This document shows positions 46,359 to 57,741 of a stretch of DNA of 64,000 nucleotides, piece by piece. This DNA comes from Candolleomyces eurysporus (lineage: Eukaryota; Basidiomycota; Agaricomycetes; Agaricales; Psathyrellaceae): NCBI GenBank assembly GCA_027579435.1, contig JANBPK010000712.1:62001-126000 (forward strand). The letters run 5' to 3'. Both the position numbers and the translations under genes were made by a program. The stretch's first letter is position 1; each line of letters starts with the position of its first letter. A model generated the notes under the pieces. It made no database searches. It saw only the letters and a program-made list of their open reading frames with translations, and had not been told where the DNA came from.

Positions 46359-47991
46359 ATGAGCAGCAACCCGGACGTCCCTCCCTTCGTCGGCTACGTT
46401 GAAACCACCGTCAATGCTCTTCGACTCATCCATGCTGCCCGACAAGGTGTTATCCCTCGCATTACCCGCCGACTCAACGACAACGAGCGCCGCACTATGA
46501 TCAAGAGTGGTGCCGTGTTCGTCTTCAGCGTCGAGGAGAGTGGTATCAAGCGTTGGACAGGTATGCATTTTACTTTCAAGATTTTTCCGGTTGTAAGTTT
46601 GGGCTCATTCGAACCTAGACGGTCTTCTGTGGTCACCGTCGCGCATCGTCGGAAACTTTTTGGTGGGTTTCATCGTTTATCATTTGCCGAGCTCGCTTGC
46701 TGAAGCGCAATAGGTATACCGCGAAATCAACGAGCGCACCAGTAGCCGTGGACATAAGAAGGTGTACCCTACCGACGATCCCACTTCAAGAGCTATCGCC
46801 CACCGAGGCTCCCCAGAGCAAATCGGCTACAAGAGCGGTACAGACCAGGGCACCTTCAAACCGGGTGGGCTTATCAAGAAGGTTGGGCTATTCGTTTCCG
46901 CTGTAGTGAAGGCGCTAACAGTCGCCGTTAGACCATAACGGTGACAATCGAAGGCTCCGACCTTCACTTAATCTCCTACTACACCTCGGAAGACATTCGA
47001 TCTGGAAAGCTCAAGGTAGGGAACGGCCGTCGATACATTCAGGAGGACGATGCTGATTTCTATCATTTCCACAGAGACCATCCTCTAGGATGGATATCAT
47101 GTCCCTGTACATGCCACCCCACATTTTCCGATTGACCAACTTCCGAGTTCCGCCAAAAGTAGAGATAGGTCCAGACAGCAAGCCAAGACTAGTGTAAGTC
47201 GGTGTTTCTTCAGTGCCGAGCTTCTGGCCTCACGTATCTCTAGATGCGAGCAGGAGGACATACAAGACTCAGTCGTTGAATGCAAGGTCGAGGATTCCAT
47301 CTACAATATTCCAAGCTCTCCCACTTGGGGGAGCACGAACTCGCCTTCGTCTCCCGACTCAACCTTCTCCAACACTTCGCTCTATGGCGTTGGTAACAAT
47401 TATAGGAGTAATAATCACGACCGGTGGTCGGTTCCCTCCGATAATAATCTCTCTTGGAATTCGAATGGATCGATGTCGTCCCAGAGTGTCGTGCGACGCC
47501 GCGAGCACAACGTACTGCAAGATTCTTGGCCCTCGATCCAGACCCAATCCGGTCGCTGGCAGGACTCGGGCAGCAGCCTAGCTATGTGCGGGAGCAGCGG
47601 CTATTCGGAACGCCCTCCGAGTCGAGTTCGCCCAGGACACCCGTATGAGAACCCAGATACCCTTCGTCGAGATCACGATGCGGTCCGCCACCGGGACTCG
47701 CAACGCATGGCCTGGCACCACCGCGACACCTCGCACAGCTCGAGGGATCGGCGGAGTCCCCAGTCATCGTTTACCCCCTCTCCAACCTTACCATTCAACT
47801 CTTACCCAGGGACCCCTGCGTATACTTCAGCTTGGACTCCTGATACCAACCTCTTGACAACGCCGACTCTACATGCCATCGGCACGTCAGCAAGCAGCTT
47901 CGACAGCAACGGATACTCGTCCAATACAAACGGCCCCATCGGCTCGGAAGAATTTGCGGCAGCAAGTGTGGAAGAGTATGGCGAGGCCTGA
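46359..47991 (+). CDS. WOPR-domain transcriptional regulator (Gti1/Pac2/Wor1/Ryp1 family)
   Basis: Fungal DNA-binding regulator of morphogenesis and, in other species, of virulence or mating programmes. The first WOPR half is at the N-terminus: FVGYVETTVNALRLIHAARQ, GVIPRITRRLNDNERRTMIK, SGAVFVFSVEESGIKRWTDG, LLWSPSRIVGNFLVYREINE. The second half is IKKTITVTIEGSDLHLISYY with TSEDIRSGKLK and then PPHIFRLTNFRVPPKVEIG. The C-terminal 200 residues are Ser/Pro/Asn-rich and probably disordered. The start at 46359 is the first ATG before the motif. At least five introns are needed, including one with donor GTAAGT after PRLV near 47193. The last exon runs to the stop ending at 47991. Confidence 0.93.
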
Positions 47992-48781
47992 CATCACAGG
48001 TTGACCCTTGGTGCCAGTTTCTTGAAGAGAATTAGTCGGAGGAGGTTTAGTTATTTCTTGGTCATTTTCCTTTCGTCTGCCACAAGTACGACTCGGCTAT
48101 CATATCTCAACCATCGTCTGGATTCTGTTTTGTAACGCTATTCCTAGGCTACCCCCCACCAAAGAGCTGTTCAGATACCCTGTAGCATACACTTCGCTAA
48201 TCCCTATGTAACACTATGTAGCTAGAGCCTTTTTTTTTACCATGGTATATCACAATATACGCGCATTTCTTCATCTCGCCGACGTCGGTGACCCCATCCG
48301 CCGATCTCGGGTTTGAGATCCTCGCTCCGACAGGCATCTGAGCAATGCCTCGGGGAAGCATTACACACAATTGGGTGGACTCAGACCTGATGGCATCGTT
48401 GACCATGCTTCGGGGGTCGAAGTGCCCGTACCTGTCAAACGTCGCATCAAGATCGACCTACTTGACGGGAGTACTACCACTCTTCGCCTTCTGTGACGCA
48501 TTTGGGGGATGGCTCGTAGCAGGTGAACAGGCGGGATACTCATTGTAGAAGAACTTCACACCAGGTAAAGGTAAACCTGTTGCCACAATGGCCAATTCGC
48601 GGGGTGTGCTTCCTCTCCAACGCGATTCGTTGCCGCAAATCATGTATTGATCGCTATGCTACATACTCGAACCGTCGCGCGGTTTACCGAATTAGAGGCT
48701 TAGGTAGGGGGCTGCGGCTAGAACCCTCGAGACGGGGAATGGTAATTGTGGTTCACGAGGCGGAAATATCCGTTCATGTCG
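47992..48781. other. Convergent 3' flank with a short coding-like stretch
   Basis: Region between the WOPR gene (+) and tfb2 (-). On the plus strand 48364-48496 reads LGGLRPDGIVDHASGVEVPV then PVKRRIKIDLLDGSTTTLRL before a stop. This has coding-like composition, but no start, upstream exon or family could be identified, so it may be an exon remnant. Confidence 0.35.
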
Positions 48782-50901
48782 TTACCTTTCCCCCATGGTT
48801 CTCCTTTCGATGAAGCCTTTGATATTCCCATGACCTTCCAGACTTCCGAAGAAGCATCGTTTAGCGGCATTTTCCCAGAGTACAACGTCGAGTTCCTTGG
48901 CATAATTGAGGACCAATTCGTAGTCTGCCTGGGATGCAAAGGCGGTGTACAGATAGCCTGTTCCAGCGAGCTGTTTGAGTAATTGTTACGAAAGCGAGAT
49001 TAATACGAGACGCCTCACCATCTTGAGATTTTAGACGGTTTTTCTCCAACTCCCACAGACGTATTTGATCTTGAACGGTGACAGGTAGTAGAGGGTTCTT
49101 AAAGGACGATTTGAGTAATGCACATTTGTGGAATCGAGGAATGAAGATGGAGACCTACATTCTTCCGCATGTTCGGATGGGCATGTGTAATGAGGTAGCT
49201 GATGATCTGTCCAAGGAAGTGGTTAGGTGAAGACGTTCTGGGTCAGGAGGCGAGGTTGTGCTAACCTGATCGGCCGAAATCCCATTAATAAGTGCTTTCT
49301 TGACGCTCTCTCGAGTGATAGAGCCCACAACGAGGTTTGGAAAGCGGTATTTCAATGACGTAAACAGATCAAGGACGGCCGTCTGCAGCGGGTTATCTAG
49401 AGGAGAGTAAGTCATCAGGTAAGGATATGGACGACTCGACCAACCTGTATAGGCATAGACACGATAATTGGTCTCTAGAATAATGAAGCCTTCCTGAGGT
49501 CCAGAGGAAGCCCCAATTGTGGTCGGCAGTGATGGGGAGGAAGATGTGAGCGTAGTGGAAAGCCGTGTGGGACTGAAACGTCTCGATGTTTGCTATGAAT
49601 GTGATAAGAGGCCTGAAATGAATTCGGCATCGGGTAAATACCTTGCGTTGCCAAATCAATCCATAGTCACGAAGGTCTTCCAGCATTGCGGTTTGCGTCT
49701 TGGTGAGATTCTGAACGGAGTATTCCTGTTAATGGAAGTCTCAGTCGCCTAGGGGTACCTAATTTGATGACTTGCATGCTCACCCGACCAAGCTCCATCG
49801 TAGAGAGCATGAATAAGAAACTCAGCACGTCCACCAAGTCCATACGCCTTTGCTACATCAGTGAATCCGTTAGATCGGAAATTATTGCTGCGGATGCACA
49901 ATCATCGGACCTCAGCTAGGTGAAGATATTGAAGCAGCAGATGCCACAATTGCTCGTGAGGTGAGTGAAGGAGAAACTGAAACCCGGTAGACGAGATCGT
50001 TAGCGAGCCGCTAGTGGGAGGATTTAGTACTGAGCTAGTTTCACCCCGGGAAAATACATACTGGCTTTCCTTCATGAGGCCGCTCGTTTTCAGGAGAAAC
50101 CTTACCCCAGGGGACGGCTCTGGTGGCCTCTGTCCGCTTCCGGAGGACACCATGTAGTGCAGTATCGTCTGAACGCAGCATGAACGAAAGGCGCTCAAAA
50201 TATGCATCTTGGCCGTACCTCCCACCGTTCCAGCGCATAGGCGTCCAAGACGCTAAGATTTGGGGCACTTCTTTTGTCTTCTCTTCGTTCGTCCTTATCT
50301 GGGGCGCGACCATCCTGGTTTTTGTCATGAGAATCCCCAGCAGGAACGCCGAAACTACCACTCGTCCCTCTTAAAGCATGCTTAGCCCTCCGAGATCCAG
50401 GAACAATGGATAGGATTACCCTCCCGTTAAAGCTTGACGCAAGCTTGCCTTGAACGTTGGGTTCAAAGCTAGTCTGACGGTTGAATGTGGTAATATGTGG
50501 AGATGCGAAAGTGTACCCAGTGCATTGTCGTAAAGCCTGAAGGTTGAACGTTAACCCGTCAGAACACTCGTTCTGCAAGTAAAAGATGACATACGGCTTC
50601 GCCTCACGGACAACCCAAGCTGCCATCGTTGAAACTGGTATTGCAGACTCTAGCCATAGCAAATTCATGACTATTTGCCGTTCCAAGGGAGAAAGTAGCC
50701 TAAGGCGAAGGACAGTGTTAGGCTCGTTATTTCAACATGTCAAGGAAAGCGGTTTGACCGAAAAATGGACAGACAAGATGACGGTCGCTGGTAGAGCCTG
50801 GTCAGGGTATTTTGGGACTGTGACCTGAGAAATGGCAGCAAAACGTGTTCCTTTCCCGCATTATTGGGGTCGTCGACAGTGGGGACGACGGGGGCGGCCA
50901 T
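48782..50901 (-). CDS. tfb2: TFIIH core subunit Tfb2 (p52/GTF2H4)
   Basis: Subunit of the general transcription and nucleotide-excision-repair factor TFIIH that anchors and stimulates the XPB helicase. The start at 50901 gives MAAPVVPTVDDPNNAGKEHV, then NTLTRLYQRPSSCLSIFRLL and ERQIVMNLLWLESAIPVSTM, the conserved N-terminus. The middle includes ITADHNWGFLWTSGR-type sequence. The C-terminal half has LKYRFPNLVVGSITRESVKK, ALINGISADQ, HAHPNMRKN, VQDQIRLWELEKNRLKSQDG and the last domain ending GNIKGFIERRTMGER. About eight introns split it. Length and motif order fit fungal Tfb2. Confidence 0.92.
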
Positions 50902-51064
50902 GACGGCTGGACGTGAACAAGAGAGGGAGCGTCATAGTGACTAGGTCCTGGTTAGTTCAGTACTTGTGATGGGAGATCACATGTCACGACGCGTCATTAT
51001 CTTATCGCGTTTCGTGTCTCTGCTTTAACTAGACACTCACTCATCCAACAGCAGCCCTGAAGCA

Positions 51065-52343
51065 ATGTCCTTGACGGTCCATACTGCAGCCCTCAATAGT
51101 AAGACAATTTCCTCCAAAAACAGTGTAGGAGTCATGAACATCGTTCTGGCGTTTTGTAGAACAACTCATGGTCATCCGCTCCTTGCTAGCGGATGACCCA
51201 AACCTCATAAATTCATTGGATGTGGTAAGTTGAGTTCCAAAAGTTGGACTATTGCAGATGCTGAACCAGAATAGGACGATAGAACGCCTCTCCACTGGGC
51301 CGCTTCTTCCGGTGCCTTGGATATCGTGCGCTTTCTCCTTGACCAGAAAGCCGAGGTGGATCGACCCGACAACAGTGGCTGGACACCGCTCCTCATCGCA
51401 GGTAATAGGTTAATAACTTGATATATCTCGCTTCCAACGCTCCCCAGTCAGTGCCGGCCACACGGAGATTGTTCAAGAATTAATAGGTGCTGGAGCCGAC
51501 GTAAACAGGCAAGTAGGCCCATATGCCAGGAATGATCCCCACCTCTGACGGGAGCCTTTTGGACAGAAAGAATGAGAAAGGAATCACCGCCTTGTAGATT
51601 CCCATCGCTTCCCCTTTTGCCTGAGTCTAGGCTAACGATTGCCCAGACATTATGCTGCCTCGAAATCGCGAATCGATGTTCGTTGTCACTCTACGATATC
51701 TATCTCTGGACCCCGCAGCTGACTCGTGTCCATAGATTGGCAGGCTACTAATTTCGAGAGGGGCAGACGTACGTATACTTTTGAAATAAATCTATAGCCG
51801 AGGAGTTCTGAAGAAACGGAGAAGTATAACGCCAGGGATAGGGCAAACCAGCTCCCTCTGTGAGCCCCATTTCAGCCTCGTCTTCGGCGGCTTCTGACCC
51901 CAAACATCTCGTTTACACAGACATCGGGCAGCAACAACGGGTTCTGTGGGCTTCATTCGCCTTCTTATCGAATCTTCGACCCCTTCAAACAAACTCAGGT
52001 TAAATACGGCTGATAGAAGCGGTAAATCACTCATTTCGATCCACGACTCATGCAAAACTCATACAGAATTTTTTCTCTGTCACAATCTCCACATATAGGG
52101 AATACCCCTCTTCATCTTGCGATGGACTCGGCACATGCTGAAACCGCTGTCCTGCTCATCAACGCCGGAGCAGACCGAACTCGGGTAATTCCATTCTATT
52201 TGCACACTAGACCCTTGAACGCTAACGTGATCTTTTAGGAAAATTTGGAGAACGAGACTCCTGAGAATGTACCTGGTGTGGGTGGTAAAGAGCAGAAGCT
52301 AGCTCGCCAGTATGTTGTCGACCACTGTGGGGAGGCTTCGTAA
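51065..52343 (+). CDS. nas6: Nas6/gankyrin-like ankyrin-repeat proteasome assembly chaperone
   Basis: Ankyrin-repeat chaperone that binds the Rpt3 ATPase during 19S regulatory-particle assembly. The repeats in order: SLTVHTAALNKQLMVIRSLL; DDRTPLHWAASSGALDIVRF with LLDQKAEVDRPDNSGWTPLL; VSAGHTEIVQELIGAGADVN; GITALHYAASKSRIDIGRLL; LHRAATTGSVGFIRLLIESS-type; GNTPLHLAMDSAHAETAVLL with INAGADRTR. The C-terminal KLARQYVVDHCGEAS is typical of Nas6. The start is the ATG at 51065. Around nine exons are needed, one of them only 27 nt (51567-51593) and preceded by a GC-AG intron (51509-51566). A promoter shared with divergent tfb2 lies in the 163-bp gap. Confidence 0.9.
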
Positions 52344-55319
52344 AGCCCTCTCGCTGTTTATTTTCATTCATTTACTTTGCATAATTTCCACACCTTTCCC
52401 ACTGGAACTCGGGGCCCCTTTAGTTTAAATGTGATCGAGACGACTCGATTCACGTCTGGTTCTTTCGCACCACGCTGCGTGCAGCATTCCATTCTTCGAA
52501 AGTCTAACCACTCCTCCTGGCTCTTGTTCTCGATGAGCAGGTAATCAATCATTTGAGTCAAGGATTAGGAATTATTGTTGCGCATTGCGCCCACTTCCTC
52601 CCTGAAAACGAACGGTCAACAATTCTTTTCTTTTTGTCCTGCTTCATTTCTCAACGCACGAAATCTTCGTTCGCTCCTTTCCGTATTGCAGGGTCGAAAT
52701 GAAAAATCCTCCCGATGGATGGCTTTGGATGAATCCATATCAGCCTCGAATCATCTCAACTAATCCAGGATTACTTCCTCCAGGTGCAGAAACTCAGCGA
52801 TGGCTCTCAATTGGACGAATGTGGCGCCGATTAACCGCTCCTCGCTACTGTTCAGGTATATATATATAACATCCGCGCAGTGCAATGCACACTAGCTGGC
52901 GCAAAGCTACCGATGCGCCGACATACTGGCCTCAGGCGCAGGAATAAGACCCGGGTCTCCTAGCGGCTCAGCCCCGATTTATCTTTATCCAAGACTCTGG
53001 AAATCGGTTCAAGTTCTCAGTATTTGGACCTGGCCAAGCTCCGGGATTTAGAATTGGCCATAGAGCATGGTATTCCTCCTTCCCCGTCGTCTGGCGGCAT
53101 TGTCTACCGAGACTAGCCGATTGGGACGGCTCCACCAGGATGCAGCCAGACGAATACAACTATGGTATCCAACATTCAGAGACCTCGTTCTTGGCAGTCC
53201 GGAGACTGAGAGGAGGACTCGGAGCATATCTTACTTCCGCGTAACTCCAGGGAAATTCAAAGGCTCCGTCTACCCTTGGACAGGGACCAACAAACTGTCC
53301 CAGTATTTGATATTTTTAATCCTTCCGACGTAATTCGTGAGTGCTTCTCTGATCAGGCACAATTTAGTATAGGCATTTTCGATGTTCAACAAGCTGTCCT
53401 TCATATTTTTTAGGTGGAAATGGGACGCCCAGCATGTCGGTGTGGAGGCTTTGACCGCTTCATCAGGTTCGAGGACCCTTTTCGGCTCAGATCAGGACGA
53501 GGCGGGCATAATTGTCATCGCTGATCCGCCCCCTCTGCCAGTTGATCCGCCAATCCCTCTCAGGGCCGACATCAATTGAAGTTGAAGTCAGCTTCGTTCC
53601 TGTCGGGAGACAGGAACTGCGCCCAAAAGGCATCTAGTTCAAGGTCGTCGCAATTGCGGGGATTATTCACCTGCATGAGAGCCAAAAAATAATAACGCGG
53701 TCATAGAGTGTGGTGATCACAACAGCGATTGTTGTATAGTCATCGCTCCATCGTGATCATCGAGCCGTAGTACTTGCATGCCATCCAGAGTGCCTGAGTG
53801 AATCAGTTTCAAGGAACGTGTCGGTGATAAGGCACTAAAAAGACAAAGAGTCTGCTGGCGAAATCCCTCTCAACCTCGTCCTGGCCGTCGTTTTCCCAAG
53901 GCTGACGGCTGAGCGCTGAGCTCTGGGACAGAGGCCCTGAGACAAAGCCTGCGCCGATATGTCAGGCAGAGGTAGTCATACACATCAAGTTGTCGTCAAG
54001 TGGAATGGCCAACCCCTGGCGATGACACGGGTATACCCTTCAGTACTAGATGCCTCTGTCACCAGTCACACCTCGTTCATAGGACCTGTTCCTAACGTCG
54101 TCGGTCGTACGGTATGTTGGAAAGACAGTGAGATTCCAGGACCTCGACAAAATTTGAGCCGGTTTAATGAACAATATTCAACCTGCTTCAATGGATTTAA
54201 CCCGCCTGTCAAAACCTGGTATGCCTCGTCGCTAAGACCGAACGCCATAAGCACGTCCCGGAATAGCAGCACTGAGGCAAATGTAACGGCATAACGTATT
54301 CCAGACCGGATTCTAATCCCACTGTCACTGTAATTTGGTCAGTGTTGAATTTCGAACGTGCAAACAAGCCCACAAGCCGCAGCGTCCCCGCAATCGAACG
54401 CGGGCTGTGAAATTTTACCCAACTTCGCAGGGGCTCCCACAGGNAAAAAAAAGCCACCTTTCAGTTGAGGTCGTTTGGTGACCCGCCTGCTCTGAGAAGG
54501 TCATTTTTGGCTGGGCCAAAGCACCCACTGCGGGGTCTCGGAGACACATAACCGTGACGCGTGACGCAACGCATATCAACGATCCCACAAGTTCGTCCGA
54601 AAACGGCTTGGCAGGGCTGTCAATCTTTGCACCTTGTTGCACGGACTGAACAAAATGCCGCTTCTACTTGTTTCTGACAACGTCAATTTAGGGCAATATC
54701 GTTGTACTCTGACAAGCCTCAGAAGCATAATTGCTAGATAACGAAGGCCGTGGGTACGTTCTGAGAGAGCTCTATCGTCGTATGCCCAGATGACGAAGAT
54801 ATGGGCGATTCGCCGGCGCCAGCTCAGCTTGAGCATGCCGACGAGGTTCATGCATCTATGTCAGCAACGGAACGATGCCGATGGGAGTCCTAGCATGATG
54901 ATTTGAATGGCCCATACGCTCCCATGCGAAACGCGAGACAACGACGGTAAGCGCAAATGATAGTATCAGGTCTCCTTTGATTTCCAGCAAGTTGTTCAAT
55001 TAATACTTTGAGCCTCGCTCAAAGCCCGTTCGCAACCATCAAACACTCGGCCCCTTACGTGCCCTAATCTGCATGAATCACCCCGTGTCGGCGGTTCGAG
55101 GGCTGAACCATATGATGAGTTCAAATACTCACCGCCTGCGCACCGTCGATCTCAACACTTCTTCCCTCTCCTTCCCTTCGTCCCTCTCCCCGCGGCTGGT
55201 GGCCTCCCTCCCTAACCCTTCTCCTCATTCTCCCCGTCCGAACCACGGTTAAGGTTCTGTTCCTTTCTTTATCTCATAGACACCATTCCTTTTAGACCAT
55301 TCTTTATCTCAACCCGACA
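52344..55319. other. 3-kb gene-poor region with a possible gene fragment
   Basis: No gene is firmly supported. On the plus strand 52699-52866 encodes MKNPPDGWLWMNPYQPRIIS and onward, with coding-like composition, and 53067-53580 has further open frames ending ADPPPLPVDPPIPLRADIN. These could be exons of an unrecognised gene but do not join convincingly. An undetermined base lies at 54444 in an A run. The last 160 bp (55157-55310) are strongly CT-rich, as in many fungal promoters, ahead of the DUF1996 gene. Confidence 0.35.
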
Positions 55320-57134
55320 ATGGGACCTACAAGAGCACTTGCATATCTTTCTCTGGCGCTATCCCTCAGTGCGACTGCCAATGCCTACTGGTTAATGGGC
55401 CTCGGTGATGCCATCACGAAGGAGCGTATCGACCCGATCGTCAATCCTGGAGAGGTGTCTGGCCATACCCACATCGTCTTCGGTGGGAGCAACTTCGGAC
55501 TTTCAGTCACTACACAGAAGTTGTTGGAGAGCGAATGTACCTCCGTTCCCATCGCCGAAGACAAGTCCAACTACTGGGCCCCACTTCTCTACTTCCAATG
55601 GGCTAATGGAAGCTTCTCCAGCGTGGACGGTGGCGCGGTTGCCTACTATCTCTTTCCCGACAAGGCTGGAACAACGACCGCTTTCCCTCCGGATTTTCGC
55701 ATGCTCAGCGGTAGTCCCAGGAAGAGGACGTACGATGCCAATAGCTTCGCACAACAGGCTATAGATTTCCTTTGCCTCGACTTCAACGGCCAAACGACCA
55801 AACACACCTCCCTGCCAACGAAGGTTTGCCCCTCGGGCATCCGCTCGCAGGTCAACTTCCCGAGTTGCTGGGATGGTAAAAATCTGGACTCCCCGGACCA
55901 CAAGTCCCATGTTGCGTTCAGATCGGGCGGCCCTGATAAAGGCGAATGCACGGATCCCAAATATCCTGTTAGCATCCCTCGTATCTTCCTTGAAATCTAC
56001 TGGAACACCGGAGCTTTCGAGAAAGTTCGATCTCAAGCCAAAAATCCCAACCAGCCATTCGTGTATGTTTCTCGATATGTTCTACCGCCTTCTTAGGTTT
56101 TTCTGATCACGGATTTACAGGTTTGCCTACGGTGACGATACCGGGTACGGAAACCACGCCGATTTCTACAATGGATGGGAGCCCGGTGTGCTTCAGCGAG
56201 CTGTTGACGGTTGCAACTGCAACATGTACGGTGATGTATGAATTTTTCATCTCTTGTTGCCTTGATTCGAACTTACAGCCCCTCTACAGCCTACTTGCTG
56301 CGGCCAGGAAGGCAAAAAACTGTTCACGATTAGGAAGGACAACCACTGTCGTATCACCCCTGCCATCGACGAACGCAGTATGTGATCATCACATTGATGC
56401 CTCTGTTCGGAAACGCTGATCCACCGTTTTTCTAGCTACTGGAACCTTGGCGAAGCTCCCTGGAAACAATCCGGTCCAGCCTGCTGGACAAGATGCCCAG
56501 ATGCTTCGAGACAGCGTAATCCCAGCCCTGATCTCGCCTGTTTATGCCTACACTGGTAATGCACCTACCAAAACAGGAACTGTCGTCGGCCGCCCTTCGA
56601 CGATCCCTGGAGGTTCAGCACCCACTACTGCACCGACAGTCGTTGTACCTCCTAGCCCGGGAACCACCACCGTTGACAGCAGCCCCGGCCCTGTCCCACC
56701 TGCCACCACTGGCCCTTCCGGTAATCCCGTCACCACCGGTGCCCCTCCTGCCACTACTGGCCCTTCCGGAAATCCCGTCACGACTGGTGCCCCTCCCGCC
56801 ACTACTGGCCCTTCCGGCCAATCCCGTCACGACTGGCGCCCCTCCCGCCACTACCGGCCCTACTACCGGCAAGCCCGTCACGACTGGTGCACCCGCCACC
56901 ACTGGCAGGCCCGTCACCACCGGTGTTCAACCAACCACTCGGCCGGTGCAGACCGTCACCCCTCCCGCTCAACGACCCCCCACGACGACGCCTGGTTATT
57001 CTAAGCCACGCACAACGAAGATTTGCAAGAAGAAACATACCAAGTTCCATCATGGAAAGCCTGGTCGCAACCATTTCCACAAGAACCATTACAAGAGATA
57101 CGATTTCGACGTCGATGATTACTACCACGCCTAA
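55320..57134 (+). CDS. Secreted DUF1996 protein with Thr/Pro-rich repeat tail (one frameshift)
   Basis: DUF1996-family extracellular protein; the family is common in fungi, often fused to WSC domains, and has no proven activity. The signal peptide is MGPTRALAYLSLALSLSATA. The domain follows: YWLMGLGDAITKERIDPIVN, GEVSGHTHIVFGGSNFGLSV, NYWAPLLYFQWANGSFSSVD, FPPDFRMLSGSPRKRTYDAN, VNFPSCWDGKNLDSPDHKSH, RIFLEIYWNTGAFEKVRSQA and, after an intron, FAYGDDTGYGNHADFYNGWE with a Cys-rich CNCNMYGD. The tail has 16-residue PATTGPSGNPVTTGAP repeats, presumably O-glycosylated, and ends in a basic His/Lys/Tyr-rich segment. In repeat 3 one extra base near 56818 shifts the frame. The natural continuation to the stop at 57132-57134 is in the other frame, so error or mutation must be resolved. 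Confidence 0.88.
56699..56843 (+). repeat. 48-bp coding minisatellite, three copies
   Basis: Copies at 56699-56746, 56747-56794 and 56795-56843 encode PATTGPSGNPVTTGAP. The third is 49 nt long because of one extra C near 56818. A diverged fourth copy follows to about 56900. Confidence 0.9.
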
Positions 57135-57741
57135 TGCCCGCATTAGATTTGGTCCTACAGTGATTATACCCCGTCGTGGAGAGCGTGCTTGGTTCCTGGG
57201 GGACAAGCACAATCCGGTCTCTCGGATCTCTCTATCGCCATCTCTCTCTGTCTCTGTCTCTGTCCCATTCTCTATTTTTTCCTTTCTGTCATAGGTCCAC
57301 CACCGTCTCCTACATACAACGGCCAGTCCGTTTCATCTCTCTCACTCTCACTCTCACTCTCATCTCCATCTCTCGCTCGCCTGTGGCGTGATCATCCTGC
57401 AACTAGTTTGCCCGGTTCTGGTGTCAAGTAAACACAATAGCTAGTTCTATTCAAGCAATGTCAGCGTTATCGTCATTTCATATTCGTAAAAGATTTGTGA
57501 ATCCTGAGTTGTCTGTGAAAGTGGTAACGATACAAAGTCCGGGGACGGTCATAATATTGGCGGTGGTGGTCACCATATTAATAACAAAGCACTGAAATAG
57601 ACGGTGCACGACGAATATGATAAAAAATGATGGGGAAAAGTAGCATACAACAACCGGAAAAATGCAATGCGAATAATGTTCTAACTGAGCTATGGAAATA
57701 CAACGCGGACCAAAACCAAGAAAAAACCCAACCAAGATGCT
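57135..57741. other. Convergent 3' flank with CT microsatellites
   Basis: Between the DUF1996 gene and the RING-like gene. CTCT/CTGT-rich runs occur at about 57223-57280 and 57335-57380. No gene is seen. Confidence 0.6.

Noticed and set aside
55503..56036. 177-codon minus-strand frame inside the DUF1996 gene
   Set aside because: Antisense shadow of a strongly supported, signal-peptide-bearing plus-strand gene.
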